Origin: Chitinophagaceae bacterium
Lineage (GTDB): Bacteria; Bacteroidota; Bacteroidia; Chitinophagales; Chitinophagaceae
DNA: 41,508 bases
Assembly (NCBI GenBank): GCA_014379965.1
Contig: JACMKU010000082.1
Location: 1 to 41,508 of the forward strand
Direction of reading: 5' to 3'
Positions 1-9,438 of this stretch are shown here, one piece after another. The translations under genes were made by a program, and so were the position numbers. Position 1 is the stretch's first letter, and every line of letters starts with the position of its first letter. A model generated the notes under the pieces. It had not been told where the DNA came from and did not search any database. It was given only the letters and a program-made list of their open reading frames with translations.

Positions 1-1001
1 ATGTCTACTGAAATGATCTCAGGAAATGCATCATTATTGATATCCGCCACGTCCACTCCCATCGAAAACTGGCTCGTGTGCATCAACTGTTGTGCACTCT
101 CTTCTTTGAACGTTCCGTTTTTCTGGTTGATATACAAGTAATCGTTCTCGTGAAAATCATTGCCGATATAGATATCCGGGTAGCCGTCCAGGTTGATGTC
201 GGCTACGACGATTCCAAGCCCATATCCTATCGCGGTACTGTTGATCCCTGTCTCCCGCGTTACGTCTGTGAAAAAAACATTTCCCTTACCGGGAATGGAA
301 TCATTGCGGTATAACCTGTCTCCCGACAGCGGATGATACGTATTAGCGAAGTCCGTTCGTGGTTTGAAGGTTCCGTTCTCATGTACCGAATGGTTTAAAA
401 GGAACATATCGAGATCGCCGTCATTGTCGTAGTCAAAAAATGCAGACTGTGTGCTAAATCCTGAAAAGTCTAATCCATATTCTATAGCCTCGTCTCTGTA
501 TGTTGGAATCCCATTTTTGTCAATACCCTTACAAACGAGTAGTTGGTTCTTACTTTTCAACGTTTCATAATTGCCCACCCTACACACATAGATATCAAGA
601 AGCCCATCGTTATTCACGTCTATCACAGAGATCCCAGTCGACCATCCACCATCCCTGGGAATTCCTGCTTCTGCAGAGGCATCTGTAAACTTCAGTCCAC
701 CTTCGTTGAGGTATAACTTATTATCGCCCTGGTTGGATCCGAAGAAGAGATCGACGAGTCCGTCGTTATTGAAGTCGCCCGCACCTACGCCACTTCCATT
801 GTAGAAATAGATATACTTGAAGAGATTAAACTGTTTATCATACTTCAGGTTGTTACTAAAATCGAGACCTGTTCGACCGCTTTTCAATACCTCGAACGCA
901 TACTGGACCTCTTTATCGGACTTGCACCCGCAGAGGGTCATCGCCAGGAGGAACAGGCAGCTAAGAAATCCCAAGGTCCGATATGATCGAGGATCAAACA
1001 T
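1..1001 (-). CDS. FG-GAP/VCBS repeat lipoprotein, third tandem paralogue (partial, C-terminus off the left edge)
   Basis: The N-terminal 333 codons are visible; the gene continues beyond position 1. It starts at ATG 999-1001, 10 nt after the stop of the upstream paralogue, so it is probably cotranscribed with it. The N-terminus is a lipoprotein-type signal (hydrophobic stretch ending LCGC followed by KSDKE). Repeated Asp-rich calcium-loop motifs of the form D-x-N-x-D-G-x-x-D follow (for example DFNNDGLVD, DVNNDGLLD, DYDNDGDLD, DINLDGYPD), as in FG-GAP/VCBS beta-propeller blades. The order of blades matches the two upstream genes, so a central ASPIC/UnbV domain is expected outside the window. 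Inferred role: surface-exposed lipoprotein linked to the SusC/SusD system. The ligand is unknown. Confidence 0.85.
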   Translation of the reverse strand, partial: MFDPRSYRTLGFLSCLFLLAMTLCGCKSDKEVQYAFEVLKSGRTGLDFSNNLKYDKQFNLFKYIYFYNGSGVGAGDFNNDGLVDLFFGSNQGDNKLYLNEGGLKFTDASAEAGIPRDGGWSTGISVIDVNNDGLLDIYVCRVGNYETLKSKNQLLVCKGIDKNGIPTYRDEAIEYGLDFSGFSTQSAFFDYDNDGDLDMFLLNHSVHENGTFKPRTDFANTYHPLSGDRLYRNDSIPGKGNVFFTDVTRETGINSTAIGYGLGIVVADINLDGYPDIYIGNDFHENDYLYINQKNGTFKEESAQQLMHTSQFSMGVDVADINNDAFPEIISVD

Positions 1002-1011
1002 AATTCCAGTA

Positions 1012-4000
1012 CTAGTTTACTTTATACAAACCCGGTTTTTGACCATTGCGTGCAACTATGAGTAAACGATTAGTGCCATTCCGTATTTCGGCTATGTCTT
1101 TTATCATCCCCGTCAAACTCAAGCCTGAACGACTGGGATCAAGCGCGAGAAATTTTCCGTTTCCCTGATTGATCAACACATGGCCATAACTCGCATCCAG
1201 CCTTCCAAACTGCGGCGGGAAACCGAAAAGATTTCCTCCAACTACAAGATCAAGCTTGCCATCTCTATTAACATCGGATAATAGAATTGCATTCACGCTT
1301 GACAATTGTATTTCGACTGGTAATGGGTCCACCACAAATTTGCCATCTCCTTTATTTATCGCAATAATTGAAGCACAATAGTCGAAGAGCCTGTTAGTTG
1401 ATTTCGAGATCGTCTCGTCGCCGAACAATTCCTGGATCGACTTCACCGCGTACTCGCTATGCTTGAGGTTCGATTTCTTGAGACCCGGAAACTGATCGGT
1501 GATCTCCCGTTTGAGAAGCACTGGCATATCCCTTCCAGAAATCGTTCGGGTCAGGAACTGCTCAGGTACCCCGTTCTGATCGAAGTCGTGTATCCAGAGT
1601 TTTGCAGGGCTCTGTTGTGAAGGACGGAGATAAAAGTTCTGACCTATGTTCCCAATTACGAGATCCGCCTTACCATCACCATTTAAATCTCCTGCCTCTA
1701 TCGTCTGCCACCAGCCAAACATTTTCTCGAGACCTGTTCCTAGCAGTTCATCGAAAGATTTTTCAGCTTTGTTGTAGCCAAAGATTCGAGTAGCCATCCA
1801 TTGCCCCGTAATAATAAGCTCTTTTTTCGCATCACCACTAACATCAGCCCACACCGCACCGGTAACCATGCCGATGTGTGATATTGTTTCATTTAGTGAG
1901 CCAGCGACATCAGTAAAATGGCCATTCCCATCGTTTTGGTACAAATAACTTTGAGGAATTCCGCCATAATTAAAAGGTATGCTCCTGCTCCCAATGAAAA
2001 GATCCATATCTCCATCGACATCGAAGTCATTCGCGGCGGCCACGGATATATTCATATTATTATTGGGAAACGCCTTTGTATCTATCTGGAAGTTGCCATT
2101 ACCATCATTCTTATATAAACGGTGCTGTAATGTCCGGGTGTCCGGCGGCACATTATTCCCCCCGGCACCAAGATAAAGATCCTGGTCGCCATCACCATCG
2201 GAATCGAAAAACAAGGCCGCAACGTCTTCGAAGTCGGAAAAGATCTTAAAAGTTAACTGTTCCTTCTTTTCGAAACCTGTCTTGGTTTGCAAGTATAACT
2301 GCCCAGCCTGGCCTTTAGCCCCTCCAATATAAATATCCTCGAGCCCATCTCCATTCACATCAGCCTGCGCTATTCTTGGACCCTCGGTTGACAGCAATTC
2401 GGGTAAATTACGCTCATAGTAAAAATCTACATACTCGTCTTCCAGGTGGGATTCTAAAGTAGAAGCAATTTCTGTAAGGTGCGTGGGAAGTGTAGGGTGC
2501 GATGCAAATGGTTGTCGCGCGTCGGATGATTGTTTCAAGACATGCACCTTGTTAATTGCTGGCGATGCATAGCTCGTAGACGTTCTGTTCGGCCAGACTA
2601 TCACCATTGAATCTACATTAGATAATGCTCCCAATCCAATGATCTGCTTATAGTCGACCGAAGCCTGAAAGCCCCGGCTCGGCGAGACCTCCCTGGTGAA
2701 CACGCTACTGTCATTGTAAACTTTTATCCTTGTACCTATGCCATGAGTGTTCTTAGGACTACCCTGAATCACTACACCGATAAAATTATTTGCAGTTTGT
2801 TGCCTTGCATTGTTCCGATACACTGAAGCGGGCTGATTCTCGTTATTGATGACGAGATCGAGGTCACCATCATTATCCAGATCACCATATGCGACACTAT
2901 TGGAGAATCCCGGCGCATCCAATCCCCATTGCCTGCCGATATCTTCAAAGCGAAGATCGCCACTATTCCGAAATACCCTGTTAGCTAATGGAGTTGCAGG
3001 GATGTGGCGTAATATCTCGTCGATCTCTTCTCTCTTACCTGTCTCCTGCATCTTCATATACACATCGTTTGAAAAGAAGTCCAGGAAATCCAGGTTTCCT
3101 ACATCCTTATTGATACCATTACAGACAAAAATGTCGTTTAGCCCATCATTATCCGCATCGAGGAAGATGGAACCCCAACTCCAATCTGTTCCAGCGATAC
3201 CGGAGAAATTAGCAATCTCCGAAAATGTACCATTCTTATTGTTCAGCTGCAACGCATTCTTCACGTACTGGTGATACAGTCCGGCCTTTTGCTTACTGAG
3301 GTAAAGGTCAATATTATCAAATGTCCCTGTAGTCTTCAACCTGAAATCATCATCCGGGATCATGTCGGTAGTAAATATCTCTGGATAACCGTCATTATTT
3401 ATGTCACCCAGATCGCTGCTCATCGACGACATGCTGATCTGCTGTATTCTCGATTCCAATTCATCCTTAAATGTGCCATCACGCTGGTTAATATACAAAT
3501 AGTCCTTCTCGATGAAATCGTTGCCTACGTACACGTCTGGGTAATCGTCGTTGTTAATATCGCCTACGGAGATTCCAAGTCCGAAACTGATCAGTCCAGT
3601 ATGTAGTCCCGCTTCTTTTGTAACCTCGGTGAAAAAAGGCTTGCCAGTACCCGGGTTAGGATCGTTTCTAAACAGGTGGTTGCCCCCTCCTTTCAGGTTG
3701 TCTGCAACATTCCACTTCGAAATCTCGGTATCGCGCATTCCCGCGTAATTCAATGAACTGAATGGTAGCGGGCTGTTATTTATTAGGAAACAGTCGAGAT
3801 CCCCATCCATATCGTAATCGAAGAAGGAGGACTGTGTGCAAAAGCCTGAATGATCCAATCCATATTCCTTCGAAGCTTCGGTGAAACTTAGATCGCGATT
3901 ATTAATGTACAGCTTATTGCGACGATTGCCGTCGTTGATGTGACCTGAGTTGCAGACATACATATCCAGCCACCCATCATTATTTATATCGACGAGCGCA

Positions 4001-4362
4001 GCTCCGGTGCTCCACATTCCTTCCTGGCGCATGCCCGAACGAGAGGTAATATCCTCGAACTTCAGGCCGCCTTTATTAAGAAATAACTTATTCTCTCCCA
4101 TATTGGAAGTCAAAACAACGTCACATAACCCATCATTGTTAAGATCGCCGATGCTTACACCACCTCCATTATAGAAATTACGAAATAGGAAACTGTTGTC
4201 AACCTTCGTGTCCACAACACTATTCTGAAAGTTAATACCGGTGCTATCGAGCAGCGTAAATAGGGGATCGCCGGCGGCATCCTTCTGTTTGTCCTTGCAG
4301 GAAACGGTAAGGAGTACAGCACAGAAACAAACGGTCGGTAGAAATGTATCTGGAATTCTCAT
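1012..4362 (-). CDS. FG-GAP/VCBS repeat lipoprotein with ASPIC/UnbV domain, second tandem paralogue
   Basis: About 1116 residues. The reading frame is open to a GTG at 4386, next to the preceding stop, but ATG 4360-4362 is preferred: it gives a short lipoprotein signal (MRIPDTFLPTVCFCAVLLTVSC) with the lipid cysteine at about residue 22. Around 13 Asp-rich calcium-binding loops (D-x-N-x-D-G type) are spread over both halves. Near residues 525-595 lies an ASPIC/UnbV-like domain, recognised by REVSPSRGFQASVDYKQ, IGLGAL and the IVWPNRT ending. The protein is therefore a double propeller-like array around a central ASPIC/UnbV module. It closely resembles its neighbours on both sides, so the three genes arose by tandem duplication. 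Inferred location: outer-membrane surface. No enzymatic motif was seen. Confidence 0.88.
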   Translation of the reverse strand: MRIPDTFLPTVCFCAVLLTVSCKDKQKDAAGDPLFTLLDSTGINFQNSVVDTKVDNSFLFRNFYNGGGVSIGDLNNDGLCDVVLTSNMGENKLFLNKGGLKFEDITSRSGMRQEGMWSTGAALVDINNDGWLDMYVCNSGHINDGNRRNKLYINNRDLSFTEASKEYGLDHSGFCTQSSFFDYDMDGDLDCFLINNSPLPFSSLNYAGMRDTEISKWNVADNLKGGGNHLFRNDPNPGTGKPFFTEVTKEAGLHTGLISFGLGISVGDINNDDYPDVYVGNDFIEKDYLYINQRDGTFKDELESRIQQISMSSMSSDLGDINNDGYPEIFTTDMIPDDDFRLKTTGTFDNIDLYLSKQKAGLYHQYVKNALQLNNKNGTFSEIANFSGIAGTDWSWGSIFLDADNDGLNDIFVCNGINKDVGNLDFLDFFSNDVYMKMQETGKREEIDEILRHIPATPLANRVFRNSGDLRFEDIGRQWGLDAPGFSNSVAYGDLDNDGDLDLVINNENQPASVYRNNARQQTANNFIGVVIQGSPKNTHGIGTRIKVYNDSSVFTREVSPSRGFQASVDYKQIIGLGALSNVDSMVIVWPNRTSTSYASPAINKVHVLKQSSDARQPFASHPTLPTHLTEIASTLESHLEDEYVDFYYERNLPELLSTEGPRIAQADVNGDGLEDIYIGGAKGQAGQLYLQTKTGFEKKEQLTFKIFSDFEDVAALFFDSDGDGDQDLYLGAGGNNVPPDTRTLQHRLYKNDGNGNFQIDTKAFPNNNMNISVAAANDFDVDGDMDLFIGSRSIPFNYGGIPQSYLYQNDGNGHFTDVAGSLNETISHIGMVTGAVWADVSGDAKKELIITGQWMATRIFGYNKAEKSFDELLGTGLEKMFGWWQTIEAGDLNGDGKADLVIGNIGQNFYLRPSQQSPAKLWIHDFDQNGVPEQFLTRTISGRDMPVLLKREITDQFPGLKKSNLKHSEYAVKSIQELFGDETISKSTNRLFDYCASIIAINKGDGKFVVDPLPVEIQLSSVNAILLSDVNRDGKLDLVVGGNLFGFPPQFGRLDASYGHVLINQGNGKFLALDPSRSGLSLTGMIKDIAEIRNGTNRLLIVARNGQKPGLYKVN

Positions 4363-4387
4363 CCTTTTTATGAAAGAATTGGTCACG

Positions 4388-7300
4388 TCAGCCCTTTTTT
4401 AACCTGAACATTACAGGTTTATCATTATTCTGTGCAGCCAGTATATACTTCTGCCCTTTTTGCTCAATTTTTTTAATATCACGTATCGAACCCTTCACAT
4501 TCATCCCCGATCGCATGGATTCTATCCAATCGAAGCTACCATCGCCTTTATTTAATAGTACATGGCCGCAGCTGGCATCCAGTCGTCCAAACTGTGGAGG
4601 AAAGCTAAACATGTTTCCACCTCCTATAATGTCGACCTTCCCGTCTGCATTGACTTCCGTTAACGCAATTGCATTTAGGCTTGATAACTGTACCATCATT
4701 GGCAATTTCTGTACGCTGAATCTTCCATTTCCATTGTTGATCGCAACTACGGAACTACAATAGTTGAAATAGAGTTGATCAGAATTCTTCAAGATCTCAC
4801 TATCAAAAAGTTCGTGGATACTCTTGCTGGCATAATCACTATGCTTGAGATTTGCTTTCTTAAGTCCAGGAAACTGGTCCGTTATTTCTCTTTTCAGGTA
4901 AACGGGTACGTCCCTCCCGCTTACCGACCTTGTAAGGAATTGTTCGGTAGTTCCATTTCTATCGAAATCATTGAGCCAAAGCTTTACTGGATTCGTTGCG
5001 TTCGGTCGCAGGTAAAAGTTTTCGCCAATATTACCAATCACAAGGTCGGTCTTGCCATCGCCATTGACATCACCCGCAGAGAGTGCCTGCCACCATCCAT
5101 GCAGGCTGTCGAGCCCGGTATTCTTTAATTCTAAGAATTGCCTCGACTTATTATCATAACCAAACACACGCGTTGGCATCCATTCTCCCGTGATAATTAA
5201 TTCCTTCTTTGCATCCGATACTACATTTGCCCAAACAGCGGATGTTATCATTCCACCCTTGGCAAGCTGCGGACACAATTGAGAAGTAACATCTTTGAAA
5301 TGCCCGTTTCCATCATTGCGATACAAGTAGCTCGAAGGTGATAACCCATAATTGTAAGGCATGCTCCGGCTTCCTACGAAAAGATCTTCATATCCATCTT
5401 CGTCGAAGTCGTATGATGCCGCTACAGCAATGTTCATATCGTTATTTGGAAATGCCTTTGTATCGATCGTCAGATTTCCCTTCCCATCATTCTTATACAA
5501 ACGATGCTGCAATTCGCGGCTTCCAGGTCTGGCGTTGTTTCCTCCTGCCCCAAGAAAGAGATCCGCGTCACCATCCTTATCCGCATCGAAGAATAGCGTG
5601 GCGACATCCTCAAAGTCAGCAAACTGTTTGAAGACTGCATTCTCCTTCCTGGTGAGCCCTTTTTTTGTTTGCACATATAACTGACCCGGCTGGCCCTTAC
5701 CCCCTCCTATGTAAACATCCGTGGTCCCGTCACCATCGACATCGGCAGTAGCAATCCGTGGTCCTTCGGCGGATAACAGCGCAGGAAGATTTCTCTCATA
5801 GTAAAAGTCAATGTACTTATCCTCAACATGCTGTTCCATTACCACCTCTACCTTTTGTAAGAATTGTGCGGTATCTACAACCACCGGGAAACTTCCAGGA
5901 CGACTCCCTGTAGTGGGTTGCTCAAGATGATGAACTTTGTTTAAAGCAGGGTTGGCGAAACTGCTTGTAGTCCTGTCAGGCCAGGATATCACTAACGAAT
6001 CTACTGTTGTCGCTGCTCCAAGTCCTATGATCTGTTTGTAATCTACTGAAGATTGAAACCCCCTGCTGGGAATCACTTCACGGAAGTAAACCTGCCCTTT
6101 GTGATATACTTTAATCTTACTCCCGATAGCGAATGTATTATTCCCTTTCCCCTTCAACATTACGCCAATATAGTTATGGCCATTCACCTCACGACTTCTG
6201 TTCCTGTATACAAACGCTTCCTGATTCTGGTTGTTTACAACGAGGTCAAGATCTCCATCATTGTCGAGGTCACCGTAACCCGCTCCATTGGAGAAGCAAG
6301 GCTCCATGAACCCCCACGACTGCCCTGCATCTGCAAAACGAAGGTTGCCATCGTTACGATATATTTTGTTGGGAACCGGATAGACAGGAATGTGCTTGAG
6401 GACCGAATCCACGCTTTGCTTTTCTCCGGAGATAACCATTCTCTGAACAACGTCATTGGCGAAGAAGTCCATGAAATCTAGATTCGTCACATCCCTGTTA
6501 ACTCCATTGCAGACAAAAATATCATTAAGGCCATCATTGTCGGCATCGAAGAATAAGGCGCCCCAGCTCCAGTCAGTCGCAGAGACGCCGCTGTAGTTAG
6601 CTGTCTCGACGAACCTCCCGTCTTTAGTATTTACAAACAGGCAATTTTTCATGAACTGGCGGTACAGGCCAATCTCGATTCGTTTGTTATAGAGGTCTAT
6701 ATTATCGAAAGCGCCAAGCGTTTTTAGACGATAATCATCCTCGGGCAACATGTCGGTGGTGAAAATATCCATGTACCCGTCATTGTTGATATCCGCGAGA
6801 TCCGCACCCATCGAGGAGAAACTATTCTGTTCGATCCTCTCTTCCATTTCGTCTTTGAATGTGCCATTCTTTTGGTTGATGTACAGGTAGTCTCTTTCAT
6901 ATGAATCGTTGGCCACATACACGTCGGGGTAGCCGTCCAGGTTGATATCTCCAATGGAAACGCCAAGCCCGAAACTCATTAGGGTACCATGTATGCCTGC
7001 ACTTACGGACACTTCTTTAAATACGCCATTGTCGTTCCTGAAGAGATGATCACCGCCTCCTTTGAGAAACTCTGACACGGGCCAGTCTTTATCAAGGAGA
7101 CTTCGACGGTTATTATACCCCAGGTTATTGATCGGCATGGGACTGTTATTGATCATGAAGCAGTCGAGGTCGCCATCGAGGTCGTAGTCGAAAAAAGAAA
7201 CCTGGGTGGTATATGCCGAAATGGCCAGGCCATAGCTCGCGGCCGACTCGGTGAACGTCAGATCCTTATTATTGATGTAGAGTTTGTTGCGGCGATTCCC

Positions 7301-7708
7301 ATTCTTCATGTGGCCCGAATTGCATACGTAGATGTCCTGCCATCCATCACTGTTAATGTCTGTCATCACCACTCCCGTACTCCACATGCTATCCTGCTTC
7401 ATCCCAGATCCTGCTGTTATGTCCTCGAATTTGAAGTCGCCCTTATTCAAATAAAGCCTGTTCTCAGCCATATTAGATACCATGAATACGTCGCAAAGTC
7501 CGTCGTTATTGATATCCGCTATTCCGACGCCGCCTCCATTGTAATAGTTCCTGTAGTAAAAGCTGTTCTCGATCTCGCCATCAACAACCTTATTATTGAA
7601 GTCTATGCCAGTTTCGGTAACCCTTTCAAACAAGGTCTCGGTCTTAGGCGACTTGCAGGAGCCGATCAATAAACACAACACGACATACCACCCGAATTTC
7701 ATCTTCAT
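4388..7708 (-). CDS. FG-GAP/VCBS repeat lipoprotein with ASPIC/UnbV domain, first tandem paralogue
   Basis: 1106 residues, starting at ATG 7706-7708; a second ATG two codons in is possible. The signal MKMKFGWYVVLCLLIGSC ends in a good lipobox (IGSC). Asp-rich FG-GAP calcium loops recur throughout (DINNDGLCD, DINSDGWQD, DYDLDGDLD, DADNDGLND, DLDNDGDLD, DVDGDGTTD, DVNGDGKTD). An ASPIC/UnbV-like domain lies at about residues 505-580 (REVIPSRGFQSSVDYKQ, IGLGAA, ISWPDRT). The stop lies 1 nt before the alternative GTG start of the next paralogue, so translation may be coupled. The gene is separated from susD by 125 bp containing a terminator-like hairpin. Such proteins often sit beside SusC/SusD genes in this phylum; their function is unclear. 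Confidence 0.88.
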   Translation of the reverse strand: MKMKFGWYVVLCLLIGSCKSPKTETLFERVTETGIDFNNKVVDGEIENSFYYRNYYNGGGVGIADINNDGLCDVFMVSNMAENRLYLNKGDFKFEDITAGSGMKQDSMWSTGVVMTDINSDGWQDIYVCNSGHMKNGNRRNKLYINNKDLTFTESAASYGLAISAYTTQVSFFDYDLDGDLDCFMINNSPMPINNLGYNNRRSLLDKDWPVSEFLKGGGDHLFRNDNGVFKEVSVSAGIHGTLMSFGLGVSIGDINLDGYPDVYVANDSYERDYLYINQKNGTFKDEMEERIEQNSFSSMGADLADINNDGYMDIFTTDMLPEDDYRLKTLGAFDNIDLYNKRIEIGLYRQFMKNCLFVNTKDGRFVETANYSGVSATDWSWGALFFDADNDGLNDIFVCNGVNRDVTNLDFMDFFANDVVQRMVISGEKQSVDSVLKHIPVYPVPNKIYRNDGNLRFADAGQSWGFMEPCFSNGAGYGDLDNDGDLDLVVNNQNQEAFVYRNRSREVNGHNYIGVMLKGKGNNTFAIGSKIKVYHKGQVYFREVIPSRGFQSSVDYKQIIGLGAATTVDSLVISWPDRTTSSFANPALNKVHHLEQPTTGSRPGSFPVVVDTAQFLQKVEVVMEQHVEDKYIDFYYERNLPALLSAEGPRIATADVDGDGTTDVYIGGGKGQPGQLYVQTKKGLTRKENAVFKQFADFEDVATLFFDADKDGDADLFLGAGGNNARPGSRELQHRLYKNDGKGNLTIDTKAFPNNDMNIAVAASYDFDEDGYEDLFVGSRSMPYNYGLSPSSYLYRNDGNGHFKDVTSQLCPQLAKGGMITSAVWANVVSDAKKELIITGEWMPTRVFGYDNKSRQFLELKNTGLDSLHGWWQALSAGDVNGDGKTDLVIGNIGENFYLRPNATNPVKLWLNDFDRNGTTEQFLTRSVSGRDVPVYLKREITDQFPGLKKANLKHSDYASKSIHELFDSEILKNSDQLYFNYCSSVVAINNGNGRFSVQKLPMMVQLSSLNAIALTEVNADGKVDIIGGGNMFSFPPQFGRLDASCGHVLLNKGDGSFDWIESMRSGMNVKGSIRDIKKIEQKGQKYILAAQNNDKPVMFRLKKG

Positions 7709-7733
7709 TTTACTTTTAACGTATCTACAAAAA

Positions 7734-7769
7734 TCAGGAATTAACCCCGATCCCGGAGGGAGTTCCTGA
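7734..7769 (-). other. Small inverted repeat in the susD-downstream leader
   Basis: A 7-bp perfect inverted repeat (TCAGGAA at 7734-7740, TTCCTGA at 7763-7769) with a 22-nt GC-rich loop, between the strong hairpin behind susD and the first VCBS gene. It could be an mRNA-stabilising or ribosome-access structure. No poly-T tract follows. Confidence 0.3.
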
Positions 7770-7774
7770 AATTT

Positions 7775-7803
7775 AAAAAGGTCATTACAAGAATGACCTT
7801 TTT
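7775..7803 (-). terminator. Hairpin with T-tract after susD (partial terminator inside the operon)
   Basis: A perfect 12-bp stem (7775-7786 with 7792-7803) and a 5-nt loop, starting 30 nt after the susD stop codon. The arms begin with A5 and end with T5, so read on either strand the stem ends in a T run, as in an intrinsic terminator. The genes downstream are on the same strand with no obvious promoter between, so it probably gives partial termination or 3'-end stabilisation. Either would leave more susC/susD than VCBS message. Confidence 0.75.
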
Positions 7804-7833
7804 AATAAGATAATATTTAGTTAATCGCTAGTA

Positions 7834-9420
7834 TCAGTAACCCGGGTTAGGAGTAAGATTAGGATTAACAGCTAATTGTTCGTTTGGAATCGCGAATAAA
7901 AGATACTTGGGATCGCTTGCTGCCTTTTCCTGCCATGGCAAAAGGAATTTACCGAAGCGGACCAGATCCTGGCGTCTCCAGCTTTCCAGGTACAGTTCCC
8001 TGCTTCTCTCATCCAATAACTGATCAAGGCTAACGGAAGCAAGAGCAGAAGCGCCTCTACCTGCATTCGTACGTATTGAATTCACCAGTGCGAGAGCGGT
8101 GCTACCATATGTGCCAGCTACTGTACCAGTGCCTCCACGTAAGATTGCTTCAGCTTTCATGAGCAACACATCAGCAAGACGGAAGAATACATAGTCGTTG
8201 TCTGTGTTACCACTACCAGCATTAGGATAGTCGATGGCATACTTATATGCCCGGTATCCAGTAACCTCGAGGTTAGTTCCAACTTCAATGCTTTTCACAT
8301 TAGGAGTAAACGCTAATGGAGCACCTGTTCTATCTTTCAATGCTGTGTCGACCGCCCAGTCGTATTGCTGTCCTGTGAGAATACCAACGTTCACCCTGTT
8401 ACCAGGATTAGGAAGTGCGCCCGCAGGAGTGTTGTACGCAACGCCACGACGCTTATCGGCTGGTTCGAACTTGTTATAAAAATCAGATAGTGTTGTGAAT
8501 CCATTCCATCCTTCAGGTTTCTGCTTGTAGTGCATTGCTGAGTGATATCTCGATCTCACTGTTGGTGATCCAGTACCAACTCCTGATACATTTTCCTGTG
8601 TCCAGATATTTTCTGAACCAATTGTTGTATTTGCTGGGGCGAAATTGTCGAAATAGTTAGAAGCAAAGGAATAGTTGCCTGTGTTGATCACCTGGTCTGC
8701 AAGTGCGATGACCTGGTTCATATCGGCAGCGGCAAATGTAGGAGCATTCCGTGTAGCGTTTGAAGCAAATACTCCCTTGTTCAGGTAGCATTTCATCAAC
8801 AATACCCTCGCAGCATCTTTATTTGCGCGGGGCTTGTTTGCTCCACCGCCATTTGGTAGATCGTTCATGATCGCTGTTAGCTCAGTCATGATGAAATCCA
8901 GTGCTTCGGAACCTTTTCTAACGCGAGAAGGCTCGAGTACGCTTTCACCGGGATCGCGATAGGGAACCTGGTCCCAACCATCGAGTACCATGAATTGTGC
9001 GAAAGCTCTCAGGAACCTGGCTTCAGCAGCCTGTTGCGGCGTAGGGCTAAACTGCAATAAGTTGGTAGCTGCATAAGTAGTTCCAAGAAGATCGTTGAAA
9101 CCTTCACGAAGACGGATGTTTTCACCATCCCATTTGTGTTCGTGCAATACTCTCCATACACCATTATCATCCCAGTCTGGTCCGCGGGTAGGTCCGATCA
9201 GCTCATCGGTTGTCATCTCCCAGAGACAATAAACACGGGTCTGATCCTGGAAGGTAGTGCGCATGGAATTGTAGGTACCTAACAATAAGGCACTCGCGCT
9301 ACTGCTACCGCCAGTAACCTGGCTTGCAGATAGATCCCCGCCAAATTTTTCCTCCAACTTGGTACAATTCAAGCCTATCAGTGAAACAGCTAGGAGTACA
9401 ATTAATATTTTGCGTGTCAT
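7834..9420 (-). CDS. SusD/RagB-family nutrient-binding outer-membrane lipoprotein
   Basis: 528 residues, start ATG 9418-9420, 18 nt downstream of susC. The N-terminus (MTRKILIVLLAVSLIGLNC) is a lipoprotein-like signal with Cys at about residue 19, although Asn before the Cys is not canonical. SusD-family hallmarks: early TTDELIGPTRG and LHEHKWDGEN segments, alpha-helical TPR-like stretches (AEARFLRAFAQFMVLDGWDQVPYRD), and the C-terminal RagB/SusD signature (YVFFRLADVLLMKAEAIL, LDERSRELYLESWRRQDLVRFGKF). SusD proteins cap the SusC transporter and capture oligosaccharide or other ligands at the cell surface. The substrate cannot be read from the sequence; the nearby amylase suggests an alpha-glucan, which is inference. 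Confidence 0.95.
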   Translation of the reverse strand: MTRKILIVLLAVSLIGLNCTKLEEKFGGDLSASQVTGGSSSASALLLGTYNSMRTTFQDQTRVYCLWEMTTDELIGPTRGPDWDDNGVWRVLHEHKWDGENIRLREGFNDLLGTTYAATNLLQFSPTPQQAAEARFLRAFAQFMVLDGWDQVPYRDPGESVLEPSRVRKGSEALDFIMTELTAIMNDLPNGGGANKPRANKDAARVLLMKCYLNKGVFASNATRNAPTFAAADMNQVIALADQVINTGNYSFASNYFDNFAPANTTIGSENIWTQENVSGVGTGSPTVRSRYHSAMHYKQKPEGWNGFTTLSDFYNKFEPADKRRGVAYNTPAGALPNPGNRVNVGILTGQQYDWAVDTALKDRTGAPLAFTPNVKSIEVGTNLEVTGYRAYKYAIDYPNAGSGNTDNDYVFFRLADVLLMKAEAILRGGTGTVAGTYGSTALALVNSIRTNAGRGASALASVSLDQLLDERSRELYLESWRRQDLVRFGKFLLPWQEKAASDPKYLLFAIPNEQLAVNPNLTPNPGY

Positions 9421-9438
9421 ACTATTAGTTTTTCGTTT

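Noticed and set aside
78..7672. Many plus-strand open frames across the VCBS genes
   Set aside because: They mirror the repeated Asp-rich codons of the minus-strand genes and have no start context or recognisable protein pattern.
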